Below are positions 41,440 to 50,156 of a stretch of 64,000 nt of DNA, piece after piece (positions within the stretch are counted from its first letter, which is position 1; the number at the start of each line of letters is the position of its first letter). The stretch lies in NCBI GenBank assembly GCA_046046245.1, contig JBJOKE010000023.1, positions 1 to 64,000 of the forward strand, read 5' to 3'. The notes below the pieces were generated by a model. The model searched no databases, was not told where the DNA came from, and worked only from the letters and a program-made list of their open reading frames with translations. A program made the translations under genes and the position numbers. The DNA comes from UBA4615 sp046046245 (GTDB taxonomy: Bacteria; Pseudomonadota; Gammaproteobacteria; Burkholderiales; Burkholderiaceae_E).

Positions 41440-42798
41440 TCAGCTCTCGAAGTAGGACACGGTGGCGGGCACCTGCTCGCGCGGCACCAGCGACGACCAG
41501 ACGCCGATCACCTCGCGGGTGCGGTCCTGGTGCGGCACGCGCTTGCCGGTGTGGGCGATGCCGGAGACGGCCATGCCGTCGACCTCGCGGCCGACCTTGA
41601 TCGCCTCCTCCTTCGTCCTCGTGCGGGCCGCCACGCGGACCGCGACCTCGTAGGGCTCGGGCGCGTCGGCGGGCGTGGCCGCGCCGTGGATCGCGTTCAG
41701 GCCCAGGAAGTCGATGCGGACGTCCTCGGCCTGGAGGCCGACGATCCGGAACCGCTCCTCGAGCACCTGCTTCGCGAGCCGTGCACGACGCAGCGCGCCC
41801 GGACCGGCGTAGAAGAACATGTCCTCGCCGATGAAGCCCTCGGTGCAGCCGATCGAGACCTTCAGCGTCGGCGTGCGCGGCTTGCCGGAGATGCCCCAGA
41901 CCTTCACGCGGTCCGGGCCCACCTGCTCGAGCTTCGCGGTGGTGAAGTCGACGACGACGTCGGGCGTGATGTAGTTCGCCGGATCGTGGACCTCGTAGAG
42001 CATCTGCTCCTTCACCGTCTGCAGCGTGACCGCGCCGCCGGTGCCGGCGACCTTGGTGAGCACCGCGGTGCCGTCCTCGCTCACCTCGGCGATCGGGAAC
42101 GCGAGGTTCCAGGGCTCGGGCACGTCCTTGAAGCCGGGGTCGGGAAAGTAGCCGCCGGTGACCTGCGCGCCGCACTCGAGCAGGTGACCCAGGCCGTTGC
42201 CGAGCCCCAGCCGCTCGTGGTCGAGCGGGTCCCAGCCGAACTCGAACATCAGCGGCGCCATGAAGACCGACGGGTCGGCGACGCGGCCGGTGACGACGAT
42301 GTCCGCGCCGGCCCGGAGCGCCTCCACGATCGGCTCGGCGCCGAGATAGACCTCGGCCGAGATCAGCGTCGGCGCCAGCGTCGAGGTCGGCTGGCCGTTC
42401 TCGAGGATACGGTCGGTCAGCTGCAGCACGCGGTCGGTGATCAGGCTGCCTTCGACCGCGGCGACCCTGATGCCGGTGTGCCCCATCTCGCGCAGCAGCT
42501 CGACGATCCGCTTCGCCGCACCCGTCGGGTTGATCCAGCCCTGGTTGCTGACGATCTTCGTGCCGTTGCGCAGGCAGCCCGGCAGCACCGCGCGCATCCG
42601 GTCGTCGAGATAGGTGTCGTAGCCGGGGAACGTCGGGTCCCGCCGCGCACGCACCTGCGCGGCCGACACGGTGGCCTCGGCCATCGTCTCGAAGCACAGG
42701 TAGTCGAGCTGTCCCTGCTCCGCGTTCAGGCGCGCCGGCTCCACGCGATCGCCCCACCAGGCCGACCCGGAGCCGACCCTCACCACCTTCTTCGTCAT
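41440..42798 (-). CDS. atuA: AtuA family protein (acyclic terpene utilization)
   Basis: 452 residues of the AtuA/DUF1446 family over its entire length: RVGSGSAWWGDRVEPARL at the start, SNQGWINPTGAAKRIVELL near residue 85, ADIVVTGRVADPSVFMAPL near residue 165, GGYFPDPG near residue 218 and SIGCTEGFIGEDMFFYAGPGA near residue 320. AtuA is needed for growth on citronellol and related acyclic terpenes in Pseudomonas, but its reaction is unknown. Here it lacks the C-terminal domain, which is the next gene. Neither geranyl-CoA carboxylase subunit is nearby, so the substrate need not be an acyclic terpene. Confidence 0.87.
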   Translation of the reverse strand: MTKKVVRVGSGSAWWGDRVEPARLNAEQGQLDYLCFETMAEATVSAAQVRARRDPTFPGYDTYLDDRMRAVLPGCLRNGTKIVSNQGWINPTGAAKRIVELLREMGHTGIRVAAVEGSLITDRVLQLTDRILENGQPTSTLAPTLISAEVYLGAEPIVEALRAGADIVVTGRVADPSVFMAPLMFEFGWDPLDHERLGLGNGLGHLLECGAQVTGGYFPDPGFKDVPEPWNLAFPIAEVSEDGTAVLTKVAGTGGAVTLQTVKEQMLYEVHDPANYITPDVVVDFTTAKLEQVGPDRVKVWGISGKPRTPTLKVSIGCTEGFIGEDMFFYAGPGALRRARLAKQVLEERFRIVGLQAEDVRIDFLGLNAIHGAATPADAPEPYEVAVRVAARTRTKEEAIKVGREVDGMAVSGIAHTGKRVPHQDRTREVIGVWSSLVPREQVPATVSYFES

Positions 42799-42799
42799 C

Positions 42800-43813
42800 T
42801 CAGTCCACCTTCACGTTCGCGCGCTGGACGACCGCGCGCCACTTGTCGAGTTCCTTCGCGACGAACGCGCCGAAGGCCGCGGGCGTCCCGCTGCCGGCGA
42901 TCGCGCCGTCGGCGGCGAAGCGCTGTCGCGTCTCGGGTTCGGCGAGCACCTCGGCGACCGCGCGCGCGATCGCCGCCTGCACGTCGGCGGGCACGCCCGC
43001 CGGCACGAAGAGGCCGTTCCACGCGGTCGCCTCGTAGCCGGCCATGCCCGGGGCGGCCTCGGCCACCGTCGGCAGATCGGGCGCGGACGGCGCACGCTGG
43101 CTGCTCGTCACCGCGATCGCCTTCAGCCGGCCCGCCTTCACCTGCGGCATCGCCGACAGCATCGTGTCGAACATCAGGGCGACCTGGCCGCCGGCGAGGT
43201 CGGTCAGCGCCGGCGCGCTGCCCTTGTAGGGCACGTGGGTCATCGGCGATCCGGCCATCGTCGCGAAGAGCTCGGCGGCGAGGTGCGTGGACTGCCCGTT
43301 GCCCGACGACGCGTACGGCAGCCCGCCGTTCCTCGCCCTGGCCATCGCGATCACGTCGGCGACCGTGGCGGCGGGCGACGATGCGGGCACCACCAGCACC
43401 AGCGGCATGCTGGTCAGCAGCGCGATCGGCGCGAAGTCCTTGCGGATGTCGTAGCCCAGGTTCGGGAACAGCGACGGATTGATCGCGTGCGCGGTCGTGC
43501 CCAGCAGCAGCACCGTGCCGTCGGCCGGCCCCTTGGCCGCGGCCTCGGCGCCGAGGTTGCCGCCGGCGCCGGCCCGGTTGTCGATCACGAAGGACTGCTT
43601 CGTGCGGTCCTGCAGCCGCTGGCCGACGAGCCGGGCGACGATGTCGGTCGGCCCGCCCGGCGGGTAGGGCACGATCACGCGCACCGGCTTCGTCGGCCAG
43701 GCGGACTGCGCCTGCGCGCGTGCGGCGCGCGGCGCGAAGGCGGTCGTGCCGCCCGCGGCCAGCGCGCCGAGTGCCGCGACGCGCGCCGCGGCGGTCCTGC
43801 GTCCCCGATCCAT
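42800..43813 (-). CDS. Bug-type solute-binding protein (tripartite tricarboxylate family)
   Basis: 337-residue periplasmic binding protein with an Arg-rich signal peptide (RRTAAARVAALGALAAGG), possibly Tat-type. The mature Bug protein shows WPTKPVRVIVPYPPGGPTDIVARLV, then FVIDNRAGAGGNLGAEAAAK and THVPYKGSAPALTDLAGGQVALMFD. Bug proteins bind carboxylates and other small molecules. The usual TctA/TctB membrane partners are not encoded here, as is common for orphan Bug genes in Burkholderiales. Its place between atuA (1-base gap) and the CoA synthetase suggests it binds the pathway's substrate. Confidence 0.88.
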   Translation of the reverse strand: MDRGRRTAAARVAALGALAAGGTTAFAPRAARAQAQSAWPTKPVRVIVPYPPGGPTDIVARLVGQRLQDRTKQSFVIDNRAGAGGNLGAEAAAKGPADGTVLLLGTTAHAINPSLFPNLGYDIRKDFAPIALLTSMPLVLVVPASSPAATVADVIAMARARNGGLPYASSGNGQSTHLAAELFATMAGSPMTHVPYKGSAPALTDLAGGQVALMFDTMLSAMPQVKAGRLKAIAVTSSQRAPSAPDLPTVAEAAPGMAGYEATAWNGLFVPAGVPADVQAAIARAVAEVLAEPETRQRFAADGAIAGSGTPAAFGAFVAKELDKWRAVVQRANVKVD

Positions 43814-43846
43814 CTGCGTCCTCCTGGAAACGCGGCCTCGGCTTAC

Positions 43847-45958
43847 TCAGAGGGCGACCGCGCGGTAGATCAGCGCGTCGACGGCGACGCAGCCGTCGCC
43901 GCGCGCCCCGACGATCACCGGATTCGCATCGAGGCTCGCCACGCCCGAGGCCGGGTCGGCCACCCACTCGCCGATCGCCGCAGCCGCGCGGCAGAACGCG
44001 GCGATGTCCATCGGCGGCTCGCCACGCACGCCGCCGAGCAGCGGCGCGAGCCGCAGCCTGCGCAGCGCGCGCTCGATCCGCTCGGGCGTGAACGGCGCGA
44101 GCACGGTGGCCACGTCGGGCATCGCCTCGACGTACTTGCCGCCGTCGCCCACCACCAGCACCGCGCCGAAGGTGGGGTCGAGGTGCGCGCCGACCATCAG
44201 CTCGCGCAGGCCCGAGGCCATCGCCGCGACGATCACGCCGTCGAGCGTCTCGCCGGCGCGCGCCGCCGCCTCGACCACCTCGCGGTACGCGGCCTCGACC
44301 GCATCGACCGACGCCAGGCCGAGCCTCACGATGCCGAGCTCCGACTTGTGCGCGATCCGCGCCGAGCAGCCCTTGACGACGACGCGCGCGGCACCGAGCG
44401 CCCCGTACGCGGCGCGCGCCTCGGGCGCGCTCGAGCAGACCCGGTGCGCGACCACCGGCACGCCGCGCTGCCCCAGCAGCCGCAGGCTCTCGGTCTCGTC
44501 GAGCATCCGCGTCGCGGCGGGCGCCGCGCGCCGCGCGGGCGCCGGCAGGTCGGCCTCGCGCGCCGCGCGCAGCCGCTCGGCGTGCGCGAGGTACGCGCCG
44601 AGCGCGCGGATCGCCTCGCCCTCGGTGGGATAGACCGACACCCCGTGCGCCTTGAAGCGCTCCGACACGCCGGGCTGCGAGGCCGCCGCCACCAGCGGCT
44701 TGCCGGTCGCCTCGGCGAAGGCCGCGCTGTCGCGCGCGAACCGGTCGACGTCGTAGCCGGCGCCGGCCACCGCGATGCCGATGAAGAACGCGTCGGCAGC
44801 CGGGTCCTTCGCGATCGCCGGCAGGATCCGCGAGAAGAGGCTGCTGTCGGACAGCAGGGCAGCGGTGATGTCGACCGGGTTCCTCGTCGTGGCGAAGCCC
44901 GGCAGGATCGTCTTCAGCTCGGCCTGCGTGCCGTCGGCGAGCGGCGCGAGCGGCATGCCGGCGTCGGTCGCGGCATCCGCGGTCATCACGCAGACCGCGC
45001 CCGAGTTGCTGATCGCGACCAGGCGCCGGCCCTGCGGCGTCCAGCCCTTCAGGTAGAGCTCGGCGACGTCGACCATCTCGGCCATCGTCCTCACGCGCCA
45101 GATGCCCTGGTCCTCGAGGAAGGCGTCGACCAGACGGTCCTCGGTCGCGAGCGAACCGGTGTGCGAGCGCGCGGCCTCGGCGCCGGCGGCCGAGCGGCCC
45201 GCCTTGAGCGCCACGATCGGCAGCCCGCGCCGGCGCGCGATCCGTGCCGCCTCGGCGAGGTGATGCGGATCCGGCAGGCCCTCGAGGTAGAGCAGCAGCA
45301 GCTTCAGCGCCGGGTCCTCGACGACCGCGGTGGCGAGCTCGCAGACGGTGATGTCGGCGTCGTTGCCGGTGGCGTGCGCATGCCGCACGCCCAGGCCGCG
45401 GGCGCGAAGCAACCCGTAGGGAATCACGCTCATCGCGCCCGACTGGCTGATGATGCCGATCGGGCCGTCCAAGGCCTGCGTCTCGACGAACATCGTCGAG
45501 AAGCTCGGCACCGCGCCGTTGCCGAAGTTCGCCAGGCCCTGCGAGTTCGGGCCGACCATCCGCATGCCGGCCGCGCGCGCGGCGGCGACCATCTCGCGCT
45601 CCTGCGCGCGGCCCGTCGGGTCGGCGGTCTCGCCGAAGCCCGAGGCCATCACGATCGCGAGCTTCACGCCGGCGGCCGCGCACGCCTTCACCGCGTCGAC
45701 CGCGAGCTGCCCGGGGACGGCCACCACCGCGGCCTCGGGCACGACGGGCAGGTCCGCGAGACTCCCGTACGCGCGCACGCCCTGCAGCGTGTCGCGCATC
45801 GGGTTGATCGGGTAGACCTCGCCGCGGTAGCCGAAGCGCGACAGGTAGGCGATCGGCCGGCCGCCGATCTTGTTCGGGTTCTCGGACGCGCCGATCACGG
45901 CGATCGAGCGCGGGGCGAGGGCGACGCGCAGGCCGTCGCGGGTATCGTGGCGGGTCAT
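43847..45958 (-). CDS. ADP-forming acyl-CoA synthetase (acetate-CoA ligase family)
   Basis: 703-residue single-chain enzyme that couples ATP to formation of an acyl-CoA. A CoA-binding domain occupies about residues 10-140 (SIAVIGASENPNKIGGRPIAYL), two flavodoxin-like ligase domains 150-460 with the putative phospho-His loop RSHTGSLA, and a C-terminal ATP-grasp domain from about 480 (VVVKGCSARIAHKSELGIVRLG, then DANPVIVG). Domain order is that of bacterial AcdA/AcdB fusions. It overlaps the DUF35 gene by 4 bases and is likely to activate the pathway's carboxylic acid. Confidence 0.9.
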   Translation of the reverse strand: MTRHDTRDGLRVALAPRSIAVIGASENPNKIGGRPIAYLSRFGYRGEVYPINPMRDTLQGVRAYGSLADLPVVPEAAVVAVPGQLAVDAVKACAAAGVKLAIVMASGFGETADPTGRAQEREMVAAARAAGMRMVGPNSQGLANFGNGAVPSFSTMFVETQALDGPIGIISQSGAMSVIPYGLLRARGLGVRHAHATGNDADITVCELATAVVEDPALKLLLLYLEGLPDPHHLAEAARIARRRGLPIVALKAGRSAAGAEAARSHTGSLATEDRLVDAFLEDQGIWRVRTMAEMVDVAELYLKGWTPQGRRLVAISNSGAVCVMTADAATDAGMPLAPLADGTQAELKTILPGFATTRNPVDITAALLSDSSLFSRILPAIAKDPAADAFFIGIAVAGAGYDVDRFARDSAAFAEATGKPLVAAASQPGVSERFKAHGVSVYPTEGEAIRALGAYLAHAERLRAAREADLPAPARRAAPAATRMLDETESLRLLGQRGVPVVAHRVCSSAPEARAAYGALGAARVVVKGCSARIAHKSELGIVRLGLASVDAVEAAYREVVEAAARAGETLDGVIVAAMASGLRELMVGAHLDPTFGAVLVVGDGGKYVEAMPDVATVLAPFTPERIERALRRLRLAPLLGGVRGEPPMDIAAFCRAAAAIGEWVADPASGVASLDANPVIVGARGDGCVAVDALIYRAVAL

Positions 45959-46356
45959 GGGGCGGAGCGTTCGAAGAAGGGGAGCGCGCGGCCGGCGACG
46001 TCCCGCCAGCCGAGCGAGACGCGCTCGCCGATCGAGACGTCGATCGGGGCATGGGCCATCATCCGCGGGCCCTCGTCGAGCTCGACGAGCACGAGACCGT
46101 AGGGCGCGAGCGCGCGGAAGGTGTCGTCGGGCGCGCGGTGGACGACGGTGGCGGCGTGGACGATGCCGGTGCCGGCCGCAGCGAAGGCGACCGGGTCGGC
46201 GCGGCCGCAGGCCGGGCAGAACGCGCGGCGGAAGTACCAGACGTGCGCGCAGCCCGCGCAGCGCTGCAGCGCGACGCCGCGGCCGCCGCGCGTCCAGTCG
46301 GGGACGGCGACGCCTGCGTCCGGCGCGGTCGGGGCGGTCGATCCGGGCGTGCTCAT
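45955..46356 (-). CDS. Zn-ribbon/OB-fold protein (DUF35), partner of the thiolase-like protein
   Basis: 133-residue protein. A four-Cys zinc ribbon is visible: CAGC near residue 35 and CPAC near residue 49. An OB-fold follows (GTGIVHAATVVHRAP, then VLVELDEGPRMMAHA). DUF35 proteins form complexes with thiolase-fold enzymes, including the Ltp2 and Sal steroid retro-aldolases. The gene overlaps the thiolase-like gene and the CoA-synthetase gene by an ATGA at each end, so all three are translationally coupled. Confidence 0.9.
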   Translation of the reverse strand: MSTPGSTAPTAPDAGVAVPDWTRGGRGVALQRCAGCAHVWYFRRAFCPACGRADPVAFAAAGTGIVHAATVVHRAPDDTFRALAPYGLVLVELDEGPRMMAHAPIDVSIGERVSLGWRDVAGRALPFFERSAP

Positions 46357-47486
46357 GCGGCCTCCATCACCAGGCTAACGTGCGAGGACAGCACGCCACC
46401 GTCGCCGTGGAGCAGCGCGACGCCGGCACGCCTCGACTGCCGATCGCCGGCGCGGCCGGTCATCTGCAGGTGCGTCTCGGCCAGGTGCGCCATCGCGCCG
46501 GCGACGCCGCAGTGCCCGTAGGACAGCAGGCCGCCGTGGGTGTTGAGCGGCAGCGCGCCGTCGCGCTCGAAGTGCCCGTCGCGCGCCAGGCGCCCGGAGC
46601 CGCCGCGCGGCGCCAGCCCGATCTCCTCGAGCAGCAGCGCGAGGGTCACGGTGAAGCTGTCGTAGATCGCGCCGTATTCCACGTCGGCGAGCATGCGGCC
46701 GGCCGCCTCGAGCGCGCGCGCGGTCGAGCGGCCGGCACCGAAGGTCGTGAGGTCGGGCGCGGCGCTCACGTGCTGAGAGGTGTGGACCTGCGTCGCCGAG
46801 CGGATCGCGACCGGCGGCAGCACGCCCGGCTCGCGGCCGATCAGCACGGCGCAGCCGCCGTCCGACACCGGGCAGCAGTCGAGCATCTTGAGCGGCGTGG
46901 CGATCGGTCGCGACGCGAGCACGTCGGCGGCGGTGATCGGCTCGCGGAAGTGCGCGCCCGGATGACGGACCGCGTTGCGACGCATCAGCGCGGCGAGCTC
47001 GGCGAAGTCGGCCTCGGTGCTGCCGTGCTCGCGCATGTAGCGCGACGCGACCAGCCCGTAGTAGGCGGGGATGGTCGGCCCGAGCGGCACCTCGTAGACC
47101 GGGTGTCCCGCCTGCGCGAGTGCCTGGATCGACGCATCGCGGCTCTGGCCCGTCATCCGGTTCTCGCCGCCCACCACCAGCACGCGCTTCGCCGCGCCGG
47201 ACTCGACCAGCAGGTGGGCGAGCATCGTCATCGCGAAGCCGGTCGCGCCGCCGACCTGGACCGCATGCGCGTAGGACGGCTTCAGCCCGAAGTGCTCGGC
47301 GAAGACGGTGGCCAGCATGATGTGCGGCATCGTCGTCGCGTAGCCGCAGATCAGGCCGTCGACGTCGCCGCGCTCGAGGCCGGCGTCGGCGAGCGCGGCC
47401 GCGGCGGCCTCGCTCATCAGGTCGAGGGTCGTGCGGCCCTCGTGGCGGCCGAAGCGGGTCAGCCCGCTGCCGAGCAGGAAGCTCAT
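46353..47486 (-). CDS. Thiolase-fold protein lacking the catalytic cysteine (putative retro-aldolase)
   Basis: 377 residues with thiolase-like organisation: DVDGLICGYATTMP near residue 45, a VGGENRMTG stretch near 110, a YDSFTVTLALLLEEIGL motif near 285 and GGLLSYGHCGVAGAMAHLAE with the conserved His near 325. Where thiolases have the nucleophilic Cys (CASG), it reads AVQVGGATGFAM, and the C-terminal CxGGG is HGDGG. Both thiolase cysteines are therefore absent. Such DUF35-paired proteins include Ltp2-type enzymes that cleave a beta-hydroxyacyl-CoA by retro-aldol reaction; this activity is proposed here. Start at 47486 lies in an ATGA overlap with the IclR gene and follows GGAG. Confidence 0.85.
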   Translation of the reverse strand: MSFLLGSGLTRFGRHEGRTTLDLMSEAAAAALADAGLERGDVDGLICGYATTMPHIMLATVFAEHFGLKPSYAHAVQVGGATGFAMTMLAHLLVESGAAKRVLVVGGENRMTGQSRDASIQALAQAGHPVYEVPLGPTIPAYYGLVASRYMREHGSTEADFAELAALMRRNAVRHPGAHFREPITAADVLASRPIATPLKMLDCCPVSDGGCAVLIGREPGVLPPVAIRSATQVHTSQHVSAAPDLTTFGAGRSTARALEAAGRMLADVEYGAIYDSFTVTLALLLEEIGLAPRGGSGRLARDGHFERDGALPLNTHGGLLSYGHCGVAGAMAHLAETHLQMTGRAGDRQSRRAGVALLHGDGGVLSSHVSLVMEAA

Positions 47487-48304
47487 CGGAGGATCTCCGC
47501 GGCCTCGCGGCCGCTCGCATGAACGGCGCGCGGCCGCAGCGCCGCCTGCGCCGGCGGGTTCGGCGACAGCGCCTCGGCGGCCTCCTGCAGCGACGCGACC
47601 AGCACGTCGAGCCGGTCGGTCAGCCGCTCGTTCAGCGCGGCGATCGACAGCGCGCCGATCGGGCGGCCGTCGGTGCCGAGGATCGGCACGCCGATCCCGC
47701 CCATGCGCTCGACGACGACGTCGAGCAGCAGCGTGAAGCCACGGCGACGCGACTCGGCGACCTTCGTGCGCAGCAGCGTCTCGTCGATCCGCGGATAGCG
47801 GGCGGCGATCGTCGGCATCGAGTCGGCCAGGACCGCGTCGACCTCGGCGTCGGGAAGCCAGGCGAGCAGCGCGAGACTGCCCGCGCCGACGCCGAGCGGC
47901 CGCCGGCTGCCGACGTCGAGGTAGTTCGCGCGGATCGGGTAGCTGCCGGACTCGCGATCCACGCACAGCGCCTCGGCGCCGCTGCGCACCGACAGGATGA
48001 GCGTGTCGCCGCACAGGCCGGCCAGCCGCATCAGCCACGGCCGCGCGCGGTCGCGCAGGTGGTCCCGCCCCTGCGCGGCCAGCCCCATCATCATCGCGGC
48101 CTCGCCGAGCCGGTAGCGCTTGGTGGGCTCGTCGCGCTCGACGAAGCCCTCGTCGGCGAGCGCCTCGAGCAGTCGCAGCACGGTCGCCTTGTTGAGCCCG
48201 GTGGCCGCGCAGACGTCGGCCAGACGCAGCGCATCCGGCACCGACAGCGCGCGCAGGATCCGGCAGACCTTCTGGATCGAGCTCGAGTCGGAGGCCTTGG
48301 GCAT
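47483..48304 (-). CDS. IclR family transcriptional regulator
   Basis: 273 residues. The N-terminal winged helix (SIQKVCRILRALSVPDALRLADVCAATGLNKATVLRLLEAL) is typical IclR; the C-terminal effector domain begins near residue 80 (GDTLILSVRSGAEALCVDRESG) and includes RPLGVGAGSLALLAWLPDAEV. It is encoded inside the operon, 12 bases after the cyclase gene and overlapping the thiolase-like gene by 4 bases, so it is produced along with its likely targets and probably senses a pathway intermediate. Confidence 0.92.
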   Translation of the reverse strand: MPKASDSSSIQKVCRILRALSVPDALRLADVCAATGLNKATVLRLLEALADEGFVERDEPTKRYRLGEAAMMMGLAAQGRDHLRDRARPWLMRLAGLCGDTLILSVRSGAEALCVDRESGSYPIRANYLDVGSRRPLGVGAGSLALLAWLPDAEVDAVLADSMPTIAARYPRIDETLLRTKVAESRRRGFTLLLDVVVERMGGIGVPILGTDGRPIGALSIAALNERLTDRLDVLVASLQEAAEALSPNPPAQAALRPRAVHASGREAAEILR

Positions 48305-48316
48305 CGCGACGCGCCC

Positions 48317-49372
48317 TCAGACGGTGGCGATCGGGGTCGCCGGCGAGCCGACGGCACCGGGCAGGCGCAGCGGCGGCGCGGTCAGCAGGAAGCGGCTGCG
48401 GCCGGCCGCGCGCAGCCAGTCGGCGAGCGGCGTCAGGTACCAGAGCTCGCCCAGGTGCACGCCGAGCTTGAACAGGCAGTGCTCGTGCAGCGGCAGCGTC
48501 GCGCAGCAGGCATCGGCCGGCTGCGAGGTCGCCGGGTGCGCCTCGACCGCGTAGTTGTCGGCGGCGAGGATCGCCAGGCCGCTGTCGGTGACCCACTGCA
48601 GCAAGCGGGCATCGCGGCCGTCGAGCACCGCGCAGGCGCCGTGCAGCACCTCGGGGTCGGGCTGCCCCTTCATCTCGACCAGCCGCTGCGCGAAGCCGGT
48701 GTGCAGCAGCACCATGTCGCCGCGCTCGACGACGACGCGGTCGGCCTCCATCACGCGCATCAGCTGCTCGTAGCCCACCACGGTCCGCGTGTCGCCGAAG
48801 TGCGCGCGCAGGTCGATCAGCACGCCGCGGCCCTGCAGGCCGTGGCTCGCCATGTTCTCGACGCCGAGCGCACGCGCGCCCGACGTGGTCTTCGGGCCGG
48901 GGCCGGCGTCGGCCGCGTCGGTCGGGCCGAAGATGTGGAAGCCGCCGCGGAAGCCGTTGTAGAAGACCGGTTCGGGCAGGCCGTCGCCATTGGCGTCGAA
49001 CATCGAGCCGACGTGCGCGAAGCTGTCCCACTGCGTCGAGTACTGCAGCGTCAGCACGACGAGGTCGTCGCAGACGACGTCGCTGTGGTTCGGGTTGTCG
49101 TCGGACAGCCGGTAGACCATGTTCGGGCGGCCGTTGCGGACCGTCGGCCGCAGGATCGGCGGGTTGCGGCGCGGGTTCAGCGCGTTGCCGCCGGGCAGGT
49201 CGAGCGGCAGCGACAGGCAGAAGGTGCGGCCCTCGCGAACCTCGGCGACGCCCTGCCTGACCTTCTCGGGGCCGACGAGGTTCAGGCGGCCGAGCTGGTC
49301 GTCGGGGCCGAACTCGCCCCAGTTCGAGCCCTCGGGGCGGCGCACCCAGCGCGGGGCGGTGGCGTCGGTCAT
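48317..49372 (-). CDS. Cyclase family hydrolase (kynurenine formamidase-like fold)
   Basis: 351 residues of the larger cyclase family branch. Metal-site features: LQYSTQWDSFAHVGS near residue 110 (a divergent form of the HxGTHxDxPxH motif), GVLIDLRAHFGD near residue 187, GDMVLLHTGFAQ and AADNYAVEA. Members hydrolyse cyclic or N-formyl amides, imides or lactones. Position directly after the livF gene suggests that it opens or trims the imported substrate before CoA activation. The reaction is not predictable more precisely. Confidence 0.85.
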   Translation of the reverse strand: MTDATAPRWVRRPEGSNWGEFGPDDQLGRLNLVGPEKVRQGVAEVREGRTFCLSLPLDLPGGNALNPRRNPPILRPTVRNGRPNMVYRLSDDNPNHSDVVCDDLVVLTLQYSTQWDSFAHVGSMFDANGDGLPEPVFYNGFRGGFHIFGPTDAADAGPGPKTTSGARALGVENMASHGLQGRGVLIDLRAHFGDTRTVVGYEQLMRVMEADRVVVERGDMVLLHTGFAQRLVEMKGQPDPEVLHGACAVLDGRDARLLQWVTDSGLAILAADNYAVEAHPATSQPADACCATLPLHEHCLFKLGVHLGELWYLTPLADWLRAAGRSRFLLTAPPLRLPGAVGSPATPIATV

Positions 49373-49400
49373 CGTTGCGTCTCCTCGCTCGTTCGGGTTT

Positions 49401-50153
49401 TCAGGAGGCGGTCTTCGCATGGCCGCCGAGGTAGACCTCGCGGATCCGCTCGCCGTCGCGCAGCGCGTCGGCCGGCTCGCTCACCACGATGCGCCCGGTC
49501 TCCACCAGGTAGCCCCAGTGGGCGTGCCGCAGCGCCTTCTCCACCAGCTGCTCGACCAGCAGGATCGCGAGGCCGTCGGCGCAGAGCCGCGCCGCGACCT
49601 CGAGGATCCGGTCGATCACGATCGGCGCGAGGCCGCCCGAGGGCTCGTCGAGGATCAGCAGGCGCGGATCGCCGATCACGCCCTGCGCGACCGCGAGGAT
49701 CTGCTGCTGGCCGCCCGACAGCCGCGAGGCCATCTGCGTGCGGCGCTCGGCCATCTCGGGGAAGAGCGCGTAGATCCGCTCGAGCTTCGAGCGGTCGCCG
49801 CGCGGCGCGTTCGCATAGGTGCCGATCAGCAGGTTGTCCTCGACCGACAGCGTCTGGAACACGCGGTGGCCTTCCAGCACCTGGACGATGCCGGCCTGCA
49901 CGATCGCTCGCGGCGTCGCGGCGGAGAGGTCCTTCCCCTCGAAGCTCACCGTGCCGGCGCGCTTGGGGATCAGGCCCGAGACGGCGTGCAGGATCGTGCT
50001 CTTGCCGGCGCCGTTGCGACCGAGGATCACGACGAACTCGCCTGCACGCACGTCGAAGGAGACCTCGCGGACGACCTCGGCCTTGCCGTAGGCGACGCGC
50101 AGGCCGCGGACGTCGAGCAGGACCTTCCCGGGGCGGGACGGGGGGGCGCTCAT
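49401..50153 (-). CDS. livF: Branched-chain-type ABC transporter ATP-binding protein LivF
   Basis: 250-residue ABC ATPase. Walker A GRNGAGKST near residue 43, signature LSGGQQQILAVAQGV and Walker B LLILDEPSGGLAP are all present, with GLRVAYGKAEVVREVSF at the N terminus as in LivF. It starts 3 bases after livG. Fourth step of the livKHMGF uptake set; the substrate is probably not a standard branched-chain amino acid given the catabolic genes that follow. Confidence 0.92.
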   Translation of the reverse strand: MSAPPSRPGKVLLDVRGLRVAYGKAEVVREVSFDVRAGEFVVILGRNGAGKSTILHAVSGLIPKRAGTVSFEGKDLSAATPRAIVQAGIVQVLEGHRVFQTLSVEDNLLIGTYANAPRGDRSKLERIYALFPEMAERRTQMASRLSGGQQQILAVAQGVIGDPRLLILDEPSGGLAPIVIDRILEVAARLCADGLAILLVEQLVEKALRHAHWGYLVETGRIVVSEPADALRDGERIREVYLGGHAKTAS

Positions 50154-50156
50154 CGC

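Noticed and set aside
42795..46052. A 1085-codon frame over the CoA synthetase region
   Set aside because: Same strand but different frame from the synthetase and Bug genes, with extreme Arg/Gly content; the true genes have full domain matches.
46353..47486. Calling the thiolase-fold gene an acetyl-CoA acetyltransferase
   Set aside because: Both catalytic cysteines are missing, so a biosynthetic or degradative thiolase label would mislead.
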